Assembly (NCBI GenBank): GCA_015680685.1
Contig: MNCI01004307.1
Location: 29,795 to 52,077, forward strand
Origin: Gnetum montanum
Taxonomy: Eukaryota > Streptophyta > Gnetopsida > Gnetales > Gnetaceae
Length of the DNA stretch: 22,283 bases
Direction of reading: 5' to 3'
The notes below the pieces were generated by a model that saw only the letters and a program-made list of their open reading frames with translations, searched no databases and was not told the origin of the DNA. Shown piece after piece: positions 1 to 9,734 of the stretch (position 1 is its first letter; each line of letters begins with the position of its first letter). The position numbers were made by a program, and so were the translations under genes.

Positions 1-269
1 GACTTCATTTCCTATTGCTTATTAGTTTAATCAAGATTATGTTCCATTGTCTCTAGGAGTAGCACTAGTTTAGGATCACATCATATGCCTCACTCTGGAC
101 TAAACCATACGTGACAAAGCAAATACTAGTCCAAGTGGGAAGATAGTGAACTATGATCAATGTGTAACTATCTAGATACCACAACTAGCCCATCTGCGAA
201 GTTTGGCCGGATCGTGTGTGAACGCTCATATTCATATGCTTAAGTGTAGGGGTACCTCGCCACTCATCA
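1..269 (+). repeat. 3' end of an LTR from a different, older retroelement (partial)
   Basis: This stretch has no ORF. It ends in CACTCATCA at 269, and the next bases (270-288) look like a decayed primer-binding site, which is what follows a 5' LTR. I therefore read it as the 3' (U5) end of an LTR whose start lies left of the window. It shows no visible similarity to the main element's LTR or to the LTR-like block at 19104-19521, so its second copy is not in this window. The call depends on the adjoining primer-binding site. Confidence 0.5.
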
Positions 270-289
270 TTAGCGCTATTGCCAGGGAC
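270..289 (+). other. Decayed primer-binding site of the flanking element
   Basis: The bases TTAGCGCTATTGCCAGGGA can be aligned with the primer-binding sequence common in plant Athila/Tat-type gypsy elements (TTGGCGCCGTTGCCGGGGA). The four differences are all C-to-T or G-to-A transitions. It follows directly after the CA-ending sequence at 269. The family form is recalled from general knowledge, not looked up. Confidence 0.55.
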
Positions 290-332
290 GATACTAGTTA
301 TTTAGATTAGTTATATCATAAAAGATCACTGT
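290..332 (+). other. Leader of the flanking element, cut by the main insertion
   Basis: AT-rich sequence without an ORF lies between the relic primer-binding site and the first base of the main element's 5' LTR. The last five bases before the LTR are ACTGT. The five after the 3' LTR (17551-17555) are TTTGT. Three of five match, so this is at best a decayed target-site duplication. The leader may continue at 17556-17629 before the gag at 17630. Confidence 0.4.
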
Positions 333-1992
333 TGAAACACCACTAATTTTTTCCTAATACTTTGAAATGACTCAAGCCCTTTCAAAGTTTTGGAAGACGA
401 AATTTTACTAAGGCATGGAGCTCATGCCTAGCTTGCTCATGCTGTCAAGCTAGCTTGCCCTCAGTATGAGCAACTCCAAATGGCATAAAAATCAAGTCAA
501 AGGTGGCTTAGTTTGAGGGTGTAAGGCATTCTCAAGGGTCACTGTTGTGCCTAGCTCGAAGTTCAAAGTTTCAGCATCCAGCAACTCAAGTTTCCAGTCA
601 AAAAGTGCAAAATTTCTCACTCATGCTGAGGTCATGCTACTAGCATGAGTGCAGCATGAGTAACCTTCAAATCCAAAAACCAAGTCAAAATGATCTAATT
701 TTTAGGTTGTAAGGCATCCTCAAAGCACATCCTTGATAGCTTCCAGTCCCACCTTCAGGTCCTAGCCTTCAGAATGGCAGGTTTCAACTCAAAATTGCAA
801 GTTTTCAAAGGTGTTTGCAGGTCACACTGTAGGTCACATTGTAGGTCCTACCAAAAATGGCTTAAAGCAAGGCACTTTTAGGCTCAATTTTTCAATCACA
901 GTCAGGAAATCCTTGCACTTTAAGAATCAGGCTTCAAAAATTTAAAATTTGGTAAAAATTGCAAGTATTTGCTCACTCACACTAAGGTCACACTGCAACA
1001 TGAGTGTAGCATGAGTGTAGTGTGTGCATGCCAAGGACACGCTGTGACAAAAATCAACTCATGCTAGAAGTCCTCATCAGGTGGGGATACCTCAAACAAC
1101 CATGGAACCACTCAAATCAACATCCTGCAATAGTCAAGTCAGAAATCTAGAAGTTTCAAGCGAGCCAAAGTCAATTTCTCTTGTTATTTCATTGTAAATT
1201 TCCATCATTTGTCATTCATCGAGCTCTTACGCTCTAAATTGTATGTGCTATAAGCATAAGCTAGCTTGAGTGAGTTGTCACACATTGTAAGATACAATGT
1301 ACCTAGTCCAGAACGTAGCTTTCCCACACACATCCAACTCATATAAAGTTGTCCATTGGACACGCATTGCTAGATCTGCTTTCCTCTCATCTCCCAGTCG
1401 TTGATTCCATTCTCGAATTCTGCACCCAATCCTAGCCCAACTCTATAAATAGCCTATCAATTCACATAAATGGGGTTGGAAATTTTTAAGTTGGACAACT
1501 TAGAAAACTCAAACCAGCAATCCTTGGGCACTCGGTACACCTCTCTCTAGCATCCAAGAACTTTTGAAACACATCACATCACCGTGGGGCTTGGTGCTTG
1601 ACCTACCATCCACACATGCAGCTACACTTTGAGTGGTGCACATCTTTTCTAAGAAATACAATACAGTTCATTTCTCCAGCCATTATTTTGTTTAATCTTC
1701 TTTATGTTCAATTTATGTTTTGCTTGCAATACTATTTTGTATACGTTTATTTTACATTTCATGTGCACACATTTATGTTTAAAAACATTAGTTACGATAA
1801 CCCCACTGCAAGTCGTAGTCTATGCTCAGAGAAGTCCTTGGTTAATTTGCATGCAGACCATCCAAGGCACTCTACCTTGGTTTACTTTTCTAGCTTGCCA
1901 TCGGGTGAAGGCAGGGTTAGCTGTGTCTGGCTGGTGATCTTTTGGTGTTTGGTTTCCCTTCCAACCTTACACTGATGATTTAGGTTAGTACA
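333..1992 (+). repeat. 5' LTR of the main element
   Basis: About 1660 bp starting TGAAACACCAC and ending AGTACA. It aligns over its full length with 15876-17550. A hand count in one 120-bp stretch (361-480 against its partner) gives about 13 differences, many of them transitions. It contains a TATA box at 1444-1451 and a 12-bp palindrome CAAGCTAGCTTG at 446-457. Words such as CTCATGCT, CTCACACT and their reverse complements recur many times in U3. Two open frames at 1598-1975 and 1704-1937 are not thought to be genes. Confidence 0.93.
1444..1451 (+). promoter_or_regulatory. TATA box of the 5' LTR
   Basis: TATAAATA lies 548 bases before the last base of the LTR. The copy in the 3' LTR (17002-17009) is at the same distance, so its position is conserved. 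It is the likely pol II promoter for the sense retrotransposon RNA, with transcription starting about 30 bp downstream. Confidence 0.65.
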
Positions 1993-1998
1993 GTAAAT

Positions 1999-2016
1999 TG
2001 GTGCTAGAAGGAGGAC
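1999..2016 (+). other. Primer-binding site (minus-strand priming)
   Basis: The sequence TGGTGCTAGAAGGAGGACC begins six bases after the CA that ends the 5' LTR. TGG at the start pairs with the CCA end of a tRNA, as expected for an LTR-retrotransposon primer site. I have not matched it to a particular tRNA. It differs from the relic site at 270-289, so the two elements belong to different families. Confidence 0.7.
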
Positions 2017-2463
2017 CTGACTTGTTGTCTGTCAAAACTTTGACCATGCTACATGTCTAAACGCTGTAAAAACTAAGTGCTGATTAAAGCCCAGTGTCTA
2101 GACACATGCTAGATTGACTTACCTATCCTCTCTATTCCTAATACTTCATGCAGTCAGTTCACGTTGTTTGTTAGTGTCACACTATTAGTTCATGCAGTTT
2201 GTTGATCATGCTACAGTTGACTCATGTTGCAGCTTCTATTTGTCATGTCACATTGCACTACAATTGCTCACGCTATAGTGCTGACGCTGTTGGTCACGCT
2301 GTTGTAGTTGCTCACGCTATAGTGTTGACACTATTGGTCATGGTGCTGTAGTTTTCACGTTGTCAGTCAATCACATTTCACTGCAGTAAGTCACACTGTA
2401 GTTGGTCACGCTATAGTTGTTGCTCATGTTCAACTCATCTAGCTCAATTTACTCACATTCATT
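2017..2463 (+). repeat. Leader with degenerate CTCACGCT-type repeats and a 44-bp tandem pair
   Basis: This untranslated leader lies between the primer site and gag. From about 2160 to 2450 it is built from variants of (T)CACGCT(G/A)T and CATGCT. A 44-bp unit beginning TTGCTCACGCTATAGTG occurs twice in tandem, at 2264-2307 and 2308-2351. The same short words fill the LTRs and 9800-10560. No ORF is supported here. Confidence 0.7.
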
Positions 2464-4740
2464 ATGGAATCCTCCCAAATTAACCCAGTGACACTGTCAA
2501 CCTCTGACTTTGGGGCTAAAACCTTGAACCCTGTGACTGCTACCGAATCCATAACTTTCATCGAACAGATAAACCCCCAAGGCTCTACATGCTAGTCACT
2601 CAGGCTACAGGGCAAAGACCCTACCTATGCAACTCTTATGCTTGAATAGTATAACTTCATCTGTGTCAAGATCCAAACCAACTTATCCATTGATCATGTA
2701 GAGAGGGAAGCAAAGCAAGACTATGAACTTATCCACAAAGGAGGTCGTGAATTCATCCCCTCATCATTTGACATAATCCTACTCTTTGAACACCACCATA
2801 GACTCATATCCAATCTTCTCATGGCAAGAAGTCAAGCCCTACAGCTACCCCCAATAGAGCCTCAGGGTGGAGAAGAGGAAGATGAATTTGTGGCCCAATC
2901 TGGACATGGGGATTTGTACCATACCGTCAGTCCCCATGCCCATACAAATCCATTATTTCAACATTTCTTGGAAGAGACTATACTTCCACCACTAACCTCT
3001 CTATAGGAAGTAGCCACTCCCATTCCCATCTTCTCCAAATTCAATGTTCAATCTAACACGTCCACTTCCATCATACCTCTACAAATACAACCCCAACAGC
3101 TTCCTCCCCAAACTAATGCAGGATCGACCTTTCGACCTCAAGTGATTGGGATTCCATCGATCATACCAGCCTTCATGTCCACCCATTACATACCTCAGGT
3201 ACAAATCCAATAAGCACCACTGATCGCTTCACAACCTATGACTGGGTAGTGGGTCTCACCAGTTGTTCAACAAAACCTGTCTACTTGCTACAGCGCATCA
3301 CACCCCGTAGTCTCAGCCCTGAACATCGTCCCACTGCAGTAAACGATAGTCCAACAACCTCTCTTTCCACAAACAATGCAACAATCAATTCATTATCAAC
3401 CACCATCTACTCAACCAGCTAGTCTGCCTATCGCTCAAGAGTGGGAAGATACAAAGAAAATGATGCACTCGTTAGCAAAAGAATTATAACACCTTAAAAT
3501 TGTGAAAATTGAGGAAGTCAAGGTACTAGACTTCTATCAAGATGATTAAATTGACCCCTCAGTTTGACTGCTAACCTTGCCAAAGGGAGTTTCATTACCC
3601 CAACTAACCAAGTACAATGGAGAGGGAGATCCAAATGCTCACCTAGTAATATTCTAAACAAAATGTCTATTGCTTTAGGCATGGCCTCATGTAATTCTAT
3701 GTGTGTTTGCTATGTCCTTAACCAGAAAATCCTTAGACTAGTATTGAGCTTTGCCCCGTAGCTCCATATCTTCTCTAGAGGACTTGTTGCACCAGTTTGT
3801 CACTCATTTTAAGTACAATCTAAAACTTGAAGCCACATTGGATAGCTTGATTCAAATTAAACAAGTTTCATTAGAGCTAGCACAAAAATTTATCCAAAGG
3901 TGGAGTGCATCCTTGAATGAACTTCACGCACCCATCCTGGAAACATATTTTCTTACCATCCTCAAGGTAGCCGTGAATGACTTTATTAAGTCAAAGCTTT
4001 ACTATTTGAAAGCCCGCACATTGAGCCAAGCATTTGTGCAAATTAAGGACATAGAAGAAGCAACACAAACAAGCAACGACCCAGCCTACTTGACCTTTAG
4101 AAGCCAACATATGAAGAAAGATAAATCCAAAACAAGAGTAGCAGCAATGGCTGAGACAACCTGACCTAACCATCTAAGACAAAAGGGAAAACAACCCACC
4201 GTCTCTAATGGTTATGAAAGGAACACACCCACACCTACATCCAGAACTTCCTCAAATAGAAATACCAACATGGGTCATGCCTGTACATTCGAAAGAAAAG
4301 ACCCCACTCAATACACACCCTTGCCCATGAAACCTTCACAATTTCTCGATTAGCTTCTAAAGGCTGGGCTAATTAAACATAAACAAATGTCTCCCATAGC
4401 ATCTCAAAAACATGAAAGATTCTATGAGTTGGCCAAAAACCCAACCTTAGCAATAGCTAATGAACCCCCCATTCCAAGAGGATTTAGGTTGGATAGGTTT
4501 TGTGAATATCACCAATGATGTGGTCATGGGACTAATTACTGTTTCACCTTGAAATAGGATATACAATGCATGATTGATAGGGGTGAAGTAGTATTCGATG
4601 ACGCAAACCTAGTGAGATCCCAAAACCAACCCATGGGAGTCTACAAAGATCCTCTCAATACTAGTGATGCATCATATGTTATTAATACTATCCATGTGGA
4701 TAATGGACAGGACTTCTCGTGAAAACCTTTCGTGATTCAC
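2464..4740 (+). pseudogene. gag: gag polyprotein (capsid and nucleocapsid), decayed
   Basis: Gag would form the virus-like particle and bind the element's RNA. The frame starts with MESSQINPV at 2464 and stays in one frame to about 4720, broken only by stop codons. A proline/glutamine-rich stretch (about 3000-3420) precedes the capsid domain, which starts near 3580 (TKYNGEGDPNAHL). The best-preserved block is 3751-4164, containing LLHQFVTHF and the FIQRWSASLNEL region of the Retrotrans_gag fold. A zinc knuckle of the Tat type is readable at 4501-4542: C-x2-H, then GH-x4-C, with one stop inside. The stops I checked are one transition away from Gln or Arg codons. The reading frame shifts once between about 4720 and 4790, where gag meets protease. 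Confidence 0.85.
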
Positions 4741-6024
4741 AAGCCTTCAGAAAACACACATACCCAGCATCTCCCCAAACCCCTTTCATCATACATGCAT
4801 CTCCCACATCACAAAAACCATTCGTCATCTGCGTACCTCCTTCCGTTTCCACAACAACCATACCATCCAAAAATCGACCCATTCCCTTTTTGATCTAGGT
4901 GTCAAAACACCTTGACATACAAACTACCTCTACCCCCTTGCAACCTCTGCGAGAACATCTTGTTGATAGGTTAACGAGAGAGCGCCTAGAAAGAAAGCCT
5001 AGTACGAGTCATCAAAACAAGGACAATGTCATGGGTTGTGTCCCGAACTAAGCATCCTCAGATACTAATGCAAAAATTCCTCCATGGGAAATATGAATGT
5101 TGGATCAAATGGACCAAGTCCCTGTAGATAAGGGTATCCTGAATGGTAAGGATCTAGCAAGCGCATTGACCCAGGTCACACAAGCCTTAAAACAAAAGAA
5201 CACTTCTTTAAGTCTATATGACCTCGTAATGACCTCACCAATACATTGGGAAGCTCTTATATGGATGTTGACCTCGATCCCTATTAGTGAGGACCTTCCT
5301 GCAGATGAACCATCCATTTATACAGTATTATCCCCACAACTTTAGGAATCAAAGACCACATCCCTAGAGTTTCGGGCTAAGGACATTAAGCTAGATGAGA
5401 AAATAGGAGAAGTCACCTTAGCCCCTATGTTCATAATGATACAAGTTAATCATTTCAAGATACGTAGGGTGCATGTCAATGATGGTGCAACAACGAACGT
5501 AATACCTCTTCCCATCATCGAAAAACTGGGACTTACTGAACAAATACAGCCCACAACAACCTCTTTCTTGAAATCATTCAGTGATTCCTGTGTTGGGGTG
5601 AAAGGCATGGTTACCTTATATTTCATAGTCAGGGACCATTTCCCCACTTCAGTTAAATTCATAGTGGTTGATGAAATTCCATGGTTCAATTTGATTCTAG
5701 GATGTCCTTGGCTAGCTCGACTTAAAGTTGTATCCTTGCCAATCCATTAGGAGATCCACCTACCTTACGAGGGCAGTGAAATCGTAATACATGGGGATAC
5801 AATAGTATCGCCCACTTCCTCACACCCTGGAGTAGATCAAGAGTCAGAAGTTGAGCTTATTGAGCCTAAGCAAAAAACTATGAACATGCTTCAAAACGTG
5901 AAGCCAAAGATAACTCGTAATCCTACCAAAACTAAAGAAGAACCGGAAAACACAAACATAGGAGCAATTCCCACTGATGTCTCTTGGTTAGAATTACCCT
6001 TTGACATCACCAACAAAGGGGAAG
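4740..6024 (+). pseudogene. pro: Protease (retropepsin) region of gag-pro, with an active-site change
   Basis: This region is readable in a single frame, different from gag, with a few stops. It has a spacer (5097-5345, including SLYDLVMTSP) similar to the segment before protease in Ogre-type elements. The retropepsin lies at about 5427-5750, with VNDGATTNVIP at 5475-5507 and LILGCPWL near 5692. In the family this first motif normally reads V-D-D/S-G, where the first D is catalytic. Here codon 5478 is AAT (Asn), one G-to-A step from GAT. A linker follows to a strong splice donor at 6024/6025 (AAG|GTGAGTAT). The same frame stays open across the donor to 6105, so the real end of the coding part is inferred. 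Confidence 0.75.
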
Positions 6025-6109
6025 GTGAGTATAAGATCTTACCCACATGCCCAACCCCACATGTTAAGCTACAAAGGATGAAGAGGCAACTCAACAAACA
6101 GAACTAACT

Positions 6110-6365
6110 ACCAAATGTATGAAATGATGTTAAACTACCAATTGTCCGATATGACGTTAAACTACAAGCGAACATCCACAATGACATTAAACTATCCATG
6201 GTTAGAAATGGCCAATTCCTTTTAAAAGTTTCCTAAAACTGTTATTGCTTTTGGTCCACTATGGCATAAAACTGGTAACCTTTCTTTCCTTAGCAATAGA
6301 TGCACTAGTCCACCATGACTTTAAACTAATTTGAACAGCCCAAAATGGCTTTAAACTATGATTAA
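6110..6365 (+). repeat. Degenerate repeats around ATGACNTTAAACTA (cluster 1)
   Basis: About six copies of a unit centred on ATGAYNTTAAACTA occur here. The first three start at about 6124, 6151 and 6181, so the period is 27-30 bp. Related copies lie near 6263, 6317 and 6345. The same motif recurs at 10965-11045 and, more degenerate, at 14620-14915. The cluster sits just inside the 5' edge of the proposed sense intron. Confidence 0.7.
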
Positions 6366-6719
6366 ATACATCACAAAGTTTACATATTTTCACTACATTA
6401 TGTCAAATTTTAGTTTAAATGATACAAGTTGCAGTCTCAATTTATGCCTTCTCGCTACTTTCTTCTTTTACAAGTATTGATTCACGTTTCGTTCCCCCAT
6501 CTTACATTTAGTTAGATGCATATGTTCACAATAATATTGGAAAAAGCAAATAAAAATAGAAAACACAAAATAAAAAATATGATATGTCAACATGGTAGTA
6601 AAATTTCAACATATTATGTCATAATTAGGTCCACATTATTACATTTGTCAACCACATACTTCCATCAAACATTCAAAAATCAAAAACATTTAATAGCTAA
6701 AGTTTGGTTAACAATAAGC
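6366..6719. other. AT-rich spacer downstream of the antisense gene
   Basis: This A-rich stretch has no supported gene. It would contain the 3' untranslated region of the antisense gene whose stop codon is at 6720-6722. I see no clear AATAAA in the antisense direction. A 118-residue plus-strand frame at 6516-6872 is Lys/Asn-rich and overlaps the last antisense exon, so I do not count it as a gene. Confidence 0.5.
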
Positions 6720-6800
6720 TCATGGAGGGGGCTGATCCCTGAGATCCTCTACATCATCCAGTCTTGCTCCACTAGGGCTAGCTCCATCATTAACATGTCC
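6720..6800 (-). CDS. Antisense gene, last exon
   Basis: The acceptor TTTGTTTGTAG|GG is followed by 26 codons without a stop (GHVNDGASPSGARLDDVEDL and on) and a TGA at 6722-6720. The peptide is hydrophilic and acidic. The exon begins in phase 0. The donor of the preceding exon is unclear. GTATGG at 6912 gives a compatible phase and a 112-nt intron. CAG|TACTT at 6925 would need a lost G. Confidence 0.6.
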   Translation of the reverse strand, partial: GHVNDGASPSGARLDDVEDLRDQPPP

Positions 6801-6912
6801 CTACAAACAAAAAATAGGAAACAAAATAAAACAGGTAAGAGTAGTAAAACAAATCATAAACACAAAAATTAGAAAAACAGTAATACTAACAATGAAAACA
6901 ATAAAACCATAC

Positions 6913-7720
6913 AAAAAATAAGTACTGCAATAAAACACTGACAAGTGAGAAAGGCCCTAAGTTGGCCTCCAAATGCTGTAGAATCTCCACCTCGGGCACA
7001 TTTTCCCAATCCTCCTCCAAGCCAAGATCAATGCAGCCAAGGTTTTACCCTTGTCCACTAAAGTCTAGGTAGGACACTCAAGAGAGAACATGCCTGTAGA
7101 AGCCTCCCAGGAGGCGGTGGCAATTTTTCTCTCAGGAGATCCTTCCACATTGGTGTACTCAGCAAACTTGTCATAAACAGGCTGCAAGCCTAGCCCATCA
7201 ATGAACATCTCAATCCAATGGTGTTCAACTAACTCCTCCTTCAACCATTTCTTATATTGATGCTTGTGGTCCTTTTGGTCTTGGCCCCACTTTTGTACCT
7301 TGGCCGCAAACGAATTCCAATCATGACATTTTCTATTTAGCAAATCCATCTGTGCCTTTTTCTCAGCCAAATCCCATGTAGCTTGCACCTTGCTATCCAA
7401 AACCGTCCAGTAACATGCATAGGTAATTTCAAATGTGCAGCAAGTGCTATCACCAGAAAGTCTAGCAATAGCAAGGTCATAATGGGATTGGAGATCTCTT
7501 TTCTCTTCCCTCTCCTTTGCTAGTGCTTCCTTCAATGAATGAACCTTGTCCCATAAATACTCAACCAAATGCCTACAAGTCCAAAGTGACTTGGCGTTCT
7601 ATACAATGCAATTGGAAACTGCATCGTACACATTCCTTGGAACTTACTCAACATTCTCTGGAAGTTCAAGAAGAGCATCAATGTGAGTGGCTACAGAAGG
7701 ATCCCATTGAAGCTTGGCGC
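6913..7720 (-). pseudogene. Antisense gene, exon 6: charged coiled-coil-like region
   Basis: The acceptor is ACACCTGCAG|GC, with a branch-like TTCTAAC just before it. The exon opens in the phase required by exon 5. The longest open part (7568-7065) is rich in Lys and Glu: SLKEALAKEREEKRDLQ, then LAEKKAQMDLLNRK and KKWLKEELVEHH. Such spacing suggests coiled coil. In-frame stops lie after NVE, after CIV and at 7067-7065. After the last, the frame shifts once (an apparent 1-nt loss near 7032), and an acidic segment with LEEDWENVPEVEILQHLEAN continues in the other frame to about 6945. Confidence 0.65.
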
Positions 7721-7824
7721 CTGCAGGTGTTAGAACCACGCATATGAATAAGCCATAATCAACAATGAATACAAAGAAACAAAATAAACCCAGATGCTAA
7801 GCATGATACATAATACACAGATAC

Positions 7825-8033
7825 CTAGCTCTGGGTGAGCTTCTTGTAGGCGAGCAACCATGTCATTAATGATGCCCTTAACAAAGTCCATTTTGCTAGG
7901 CATCTCAGGCCATGGCCTCAACTAGTCAATCGATGTGGAACACGTAGGGAAGGTCACTTTGATTGGAACCTATATCCCTATCATCTCTACCCTAGATGCA
8001 TTGCCTCATAAATCTCAACATCTACCTTTGATG
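7825..8033 (-). pseudogene. Antisense gene, exon 5
   Basis: This 209-nt exon lies between TTTCTAG|CA and CTAG|GTATCT. It starts after two bases of a codon and ends after one, which fits both neighbours. It reads through four stops, TGA or TAG, each explicable by C-to-T change of an Arg or Gln codon. Readable peptide includes VPIKVTFPTCSTSID and SKMDFVKGIINDMVARLQEA. No known motif is seen. Confidence 0.6.
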
Positions 8034-8115
8034 CTAGAAATGAGCAATATAATCAAAAATAACATGTCAAAATTAAAGAGTACAAAAAACATAGATTGTA
8101 CTGAAAGGAACCTAC

Positions 8116-8395
8116 CAAAAATGCCCTTTGTTGTTTAGCTTCAGTGGATCACCAAGTTGCAAAGATCCATTGAAGAAGCCATCGAAGACACCTCTTTCAT
8201 CACTTGAATGCCTAAGTGCATCCAAAGCCTCCGCAAGCTTCACCCCCATGATATTTGTCACATCCTCCACTTGCAAGGTGGGAGGTTCTTCAACTATTTC
8301 TTCTCTTTCCTTCGCCTCTTCCTCCGGCCCTATGACAACCACTTCTGGATCAACCATTGGGGCCAAAGTCTCTCTCTCTCTCTCAGGACTTTCCT
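8116..8395 (-). CDS. Antisense gene, exon 4: acidic Glu/Pro region, no stops
   Basis: This 280-nt exon is bordered by TTATCAG|AG and TTTTTG|GTAGGT and has no stop codon, unlike most of this element. It encodes an acidic stretch (PEVVVIGPEEEAKEREEIVE) and then a helical part with VKLAEALDALRHSSDER. An ERERE stretch is encoded by a (TC)8 microsatellite on the plus strand at 8369-8384. The phases agree with exons 3 and 5. Confidence 0.65.
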
Positions 8396-8510
8396 CTGAT
8401 AATTCCCAAATCTTAGAGTTAGTATAACATAGTATATATAACTTATAGGCCAAAAATAGCAAATAGAAAACAATAACAATAAATATACAATGATAAAATA
8501 AGATGCTTAC

Positions 8511-9554
8511 CTTCCACTGGCAGTACAAACTGAATCTTCTTTGCTTTTGGTAGTATCACATCTTAAGTAGACTCTCTTGGACATTCTTTCCTCTTCACCT
8601 TTTCCTTGGATTTTCCAACATTCTCACCAATCAAATGTTAAGCCCTTTTAATAGACGTACGTAGCCTAGGTGGTTCCAATCCTAAGCTTTCATGGGAATG
8701 ATGGGAACGGCTGGCCGCACCTCCACTAGTAATTGATACTAACTCCTCAATATCTTCCGATGGGTCTTGGGATCTAGTGGTGTTTAACAACTAACGAACC
8801 CAAGGACAAGACCATTGTGAACGATCTCTCAAAATATAGTGGTTATCATCATAAAACACTAGGAACTCAGCAAACCTACGTAAGTATCCTACAAAGAAAG
8901 CAAAGGTAAAATGGGATTTAGGATGGATGTTGGAATGTAACCTGATGATCTCCCAATGAAAATCAGATACAAGAAACTGAGCCCAGTTGTAGCACATGTC
9001 CATCTCTAAACCTACATGCATAACACCCACAGACTCAATCCCAAGGTTTTTTCCTTGAGAAAGGGATTTGGGGAATGCCCATGCCCAGAAAAGTGGATAT
9101 AGAAAATTTATCTCCATCGATCGGGTATCATCTTGCATCATAAAACCCCTAGGGCCTCGAGGCATACCTAACCACTGCTCAAGCTCTCTTATGACCTAGC
9201 CCTCTTTTGTCACTTTATCTATGGTCCTTGTGGCACCATCCATGGGTACGCCAAAAAGATCAGAAAGAAATTCAATGGTCAAATGAAGAGATACCTTGAC
9301 TCCTCAAACTCATGTGCTAAAATAGGAAGCATCATCATTGAAAGAATCAATAATGGTGATCATCTCGATAATCAAAATGCTAGGAGTCAAAGCTGTAAAT
9401 AAGTCCATCAGACCTGCCCAGGTGAGACGGCTGATGATCAAGTCAGAAGCTTTCCTCTACAACCACTGTTGTGATTGATCTACCTCCCCATACTTCATGA
9501 AAAGGGTGGCCTCAGTACGCCTTGTTACAATAGTAACTTCTTTAGGAGGGATGG
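8511..9554 (-). pseudogene. Antisense gene, exon 3: main globular region
   Basis: This 1044-nt exon runs from acceptor TTACAATAG|CC to donor GGAAG|GTAAGC. Frame is kept throughout, with seven stops. The uninterrupted core (9165-8791) includes FLYPLFWAWAFPKSLSQG, then HVGLEMDMCYNWAQFLVSDF and FAFFVGYLRRFAEFLVFYDD. Upstream is a hydrophobic segment with IEFLSDLFGVPMDGA. The pattern of a FxxLFGVP-like motif followed by an aromatic helix bundle loosely resembles the 'putative plant transposon protein' domain found in many plant genomes. I hold that only as a weak possibility. The last third is basic and Ser-rich. Confidence 0.65.
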
Positions 9555-9651
9555 CTATTGTAAAAAAAACATAGAGCAAAATTTAAAAACATGGTACACG
9601 ATAATGCAACCAAAAAGAAGAGAAAATGGAGTCTAGGGTGTGGTCATTCAC

Positions 9652-9727
9652 CATCAGTAAATGGTGTAGGTGGGATAGGCATAGGATCAATTATTTGAGG
9701 GAAAATTGGCCCATTAGAAGATCATTC
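9652..9727 (-). pseudogene. Antisense gene, exon 2
   Basis: A 76-nt exon from GTTACAACAG|GA to GATG|GTGAAT. It has one stop (TGA, second codon) and then a proline-rich peptide, GPIFPQIIDPMPIPPTPFTD. It starts in phase 0 and ends after one base, so its last G plus the first CC of exon 3 make a codon. The following intron (9651-9555) is 97 nt and ends in a T-rich tract. Confidence 0.55.
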
Positions 9728-9734
9728 CTGTTGT

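Noticed and set aside
328-332. ACTGT as a target-site duplication
   Set aside because: The bases after the 3' LTR are TTTGT, only three of five equal. That is too weak to claim a duplication.
1598-1975. 125-residue frame in the 5' LTR, partly shared with 17232-17462 in the 3' LTR
   Set aside because: The similarity follows from LTR sequence identity, the frame is broken at different points in the two copies, and no motif is present. It lies downstream of the TATA box in R/U5, which is not expected to code.
4688-4882. Minus-strand frame opposite the gag-protease junction
   Set aside because: The sense strand is clearly gag-pro here; the frame has no features of its own.
6516-6872. 118-residue plus-strand Lys/Asn-rich frame
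   Set aside because: It is a low-complexity AT-rich frame that overlaps the last antisense exon and its intron; no motif.
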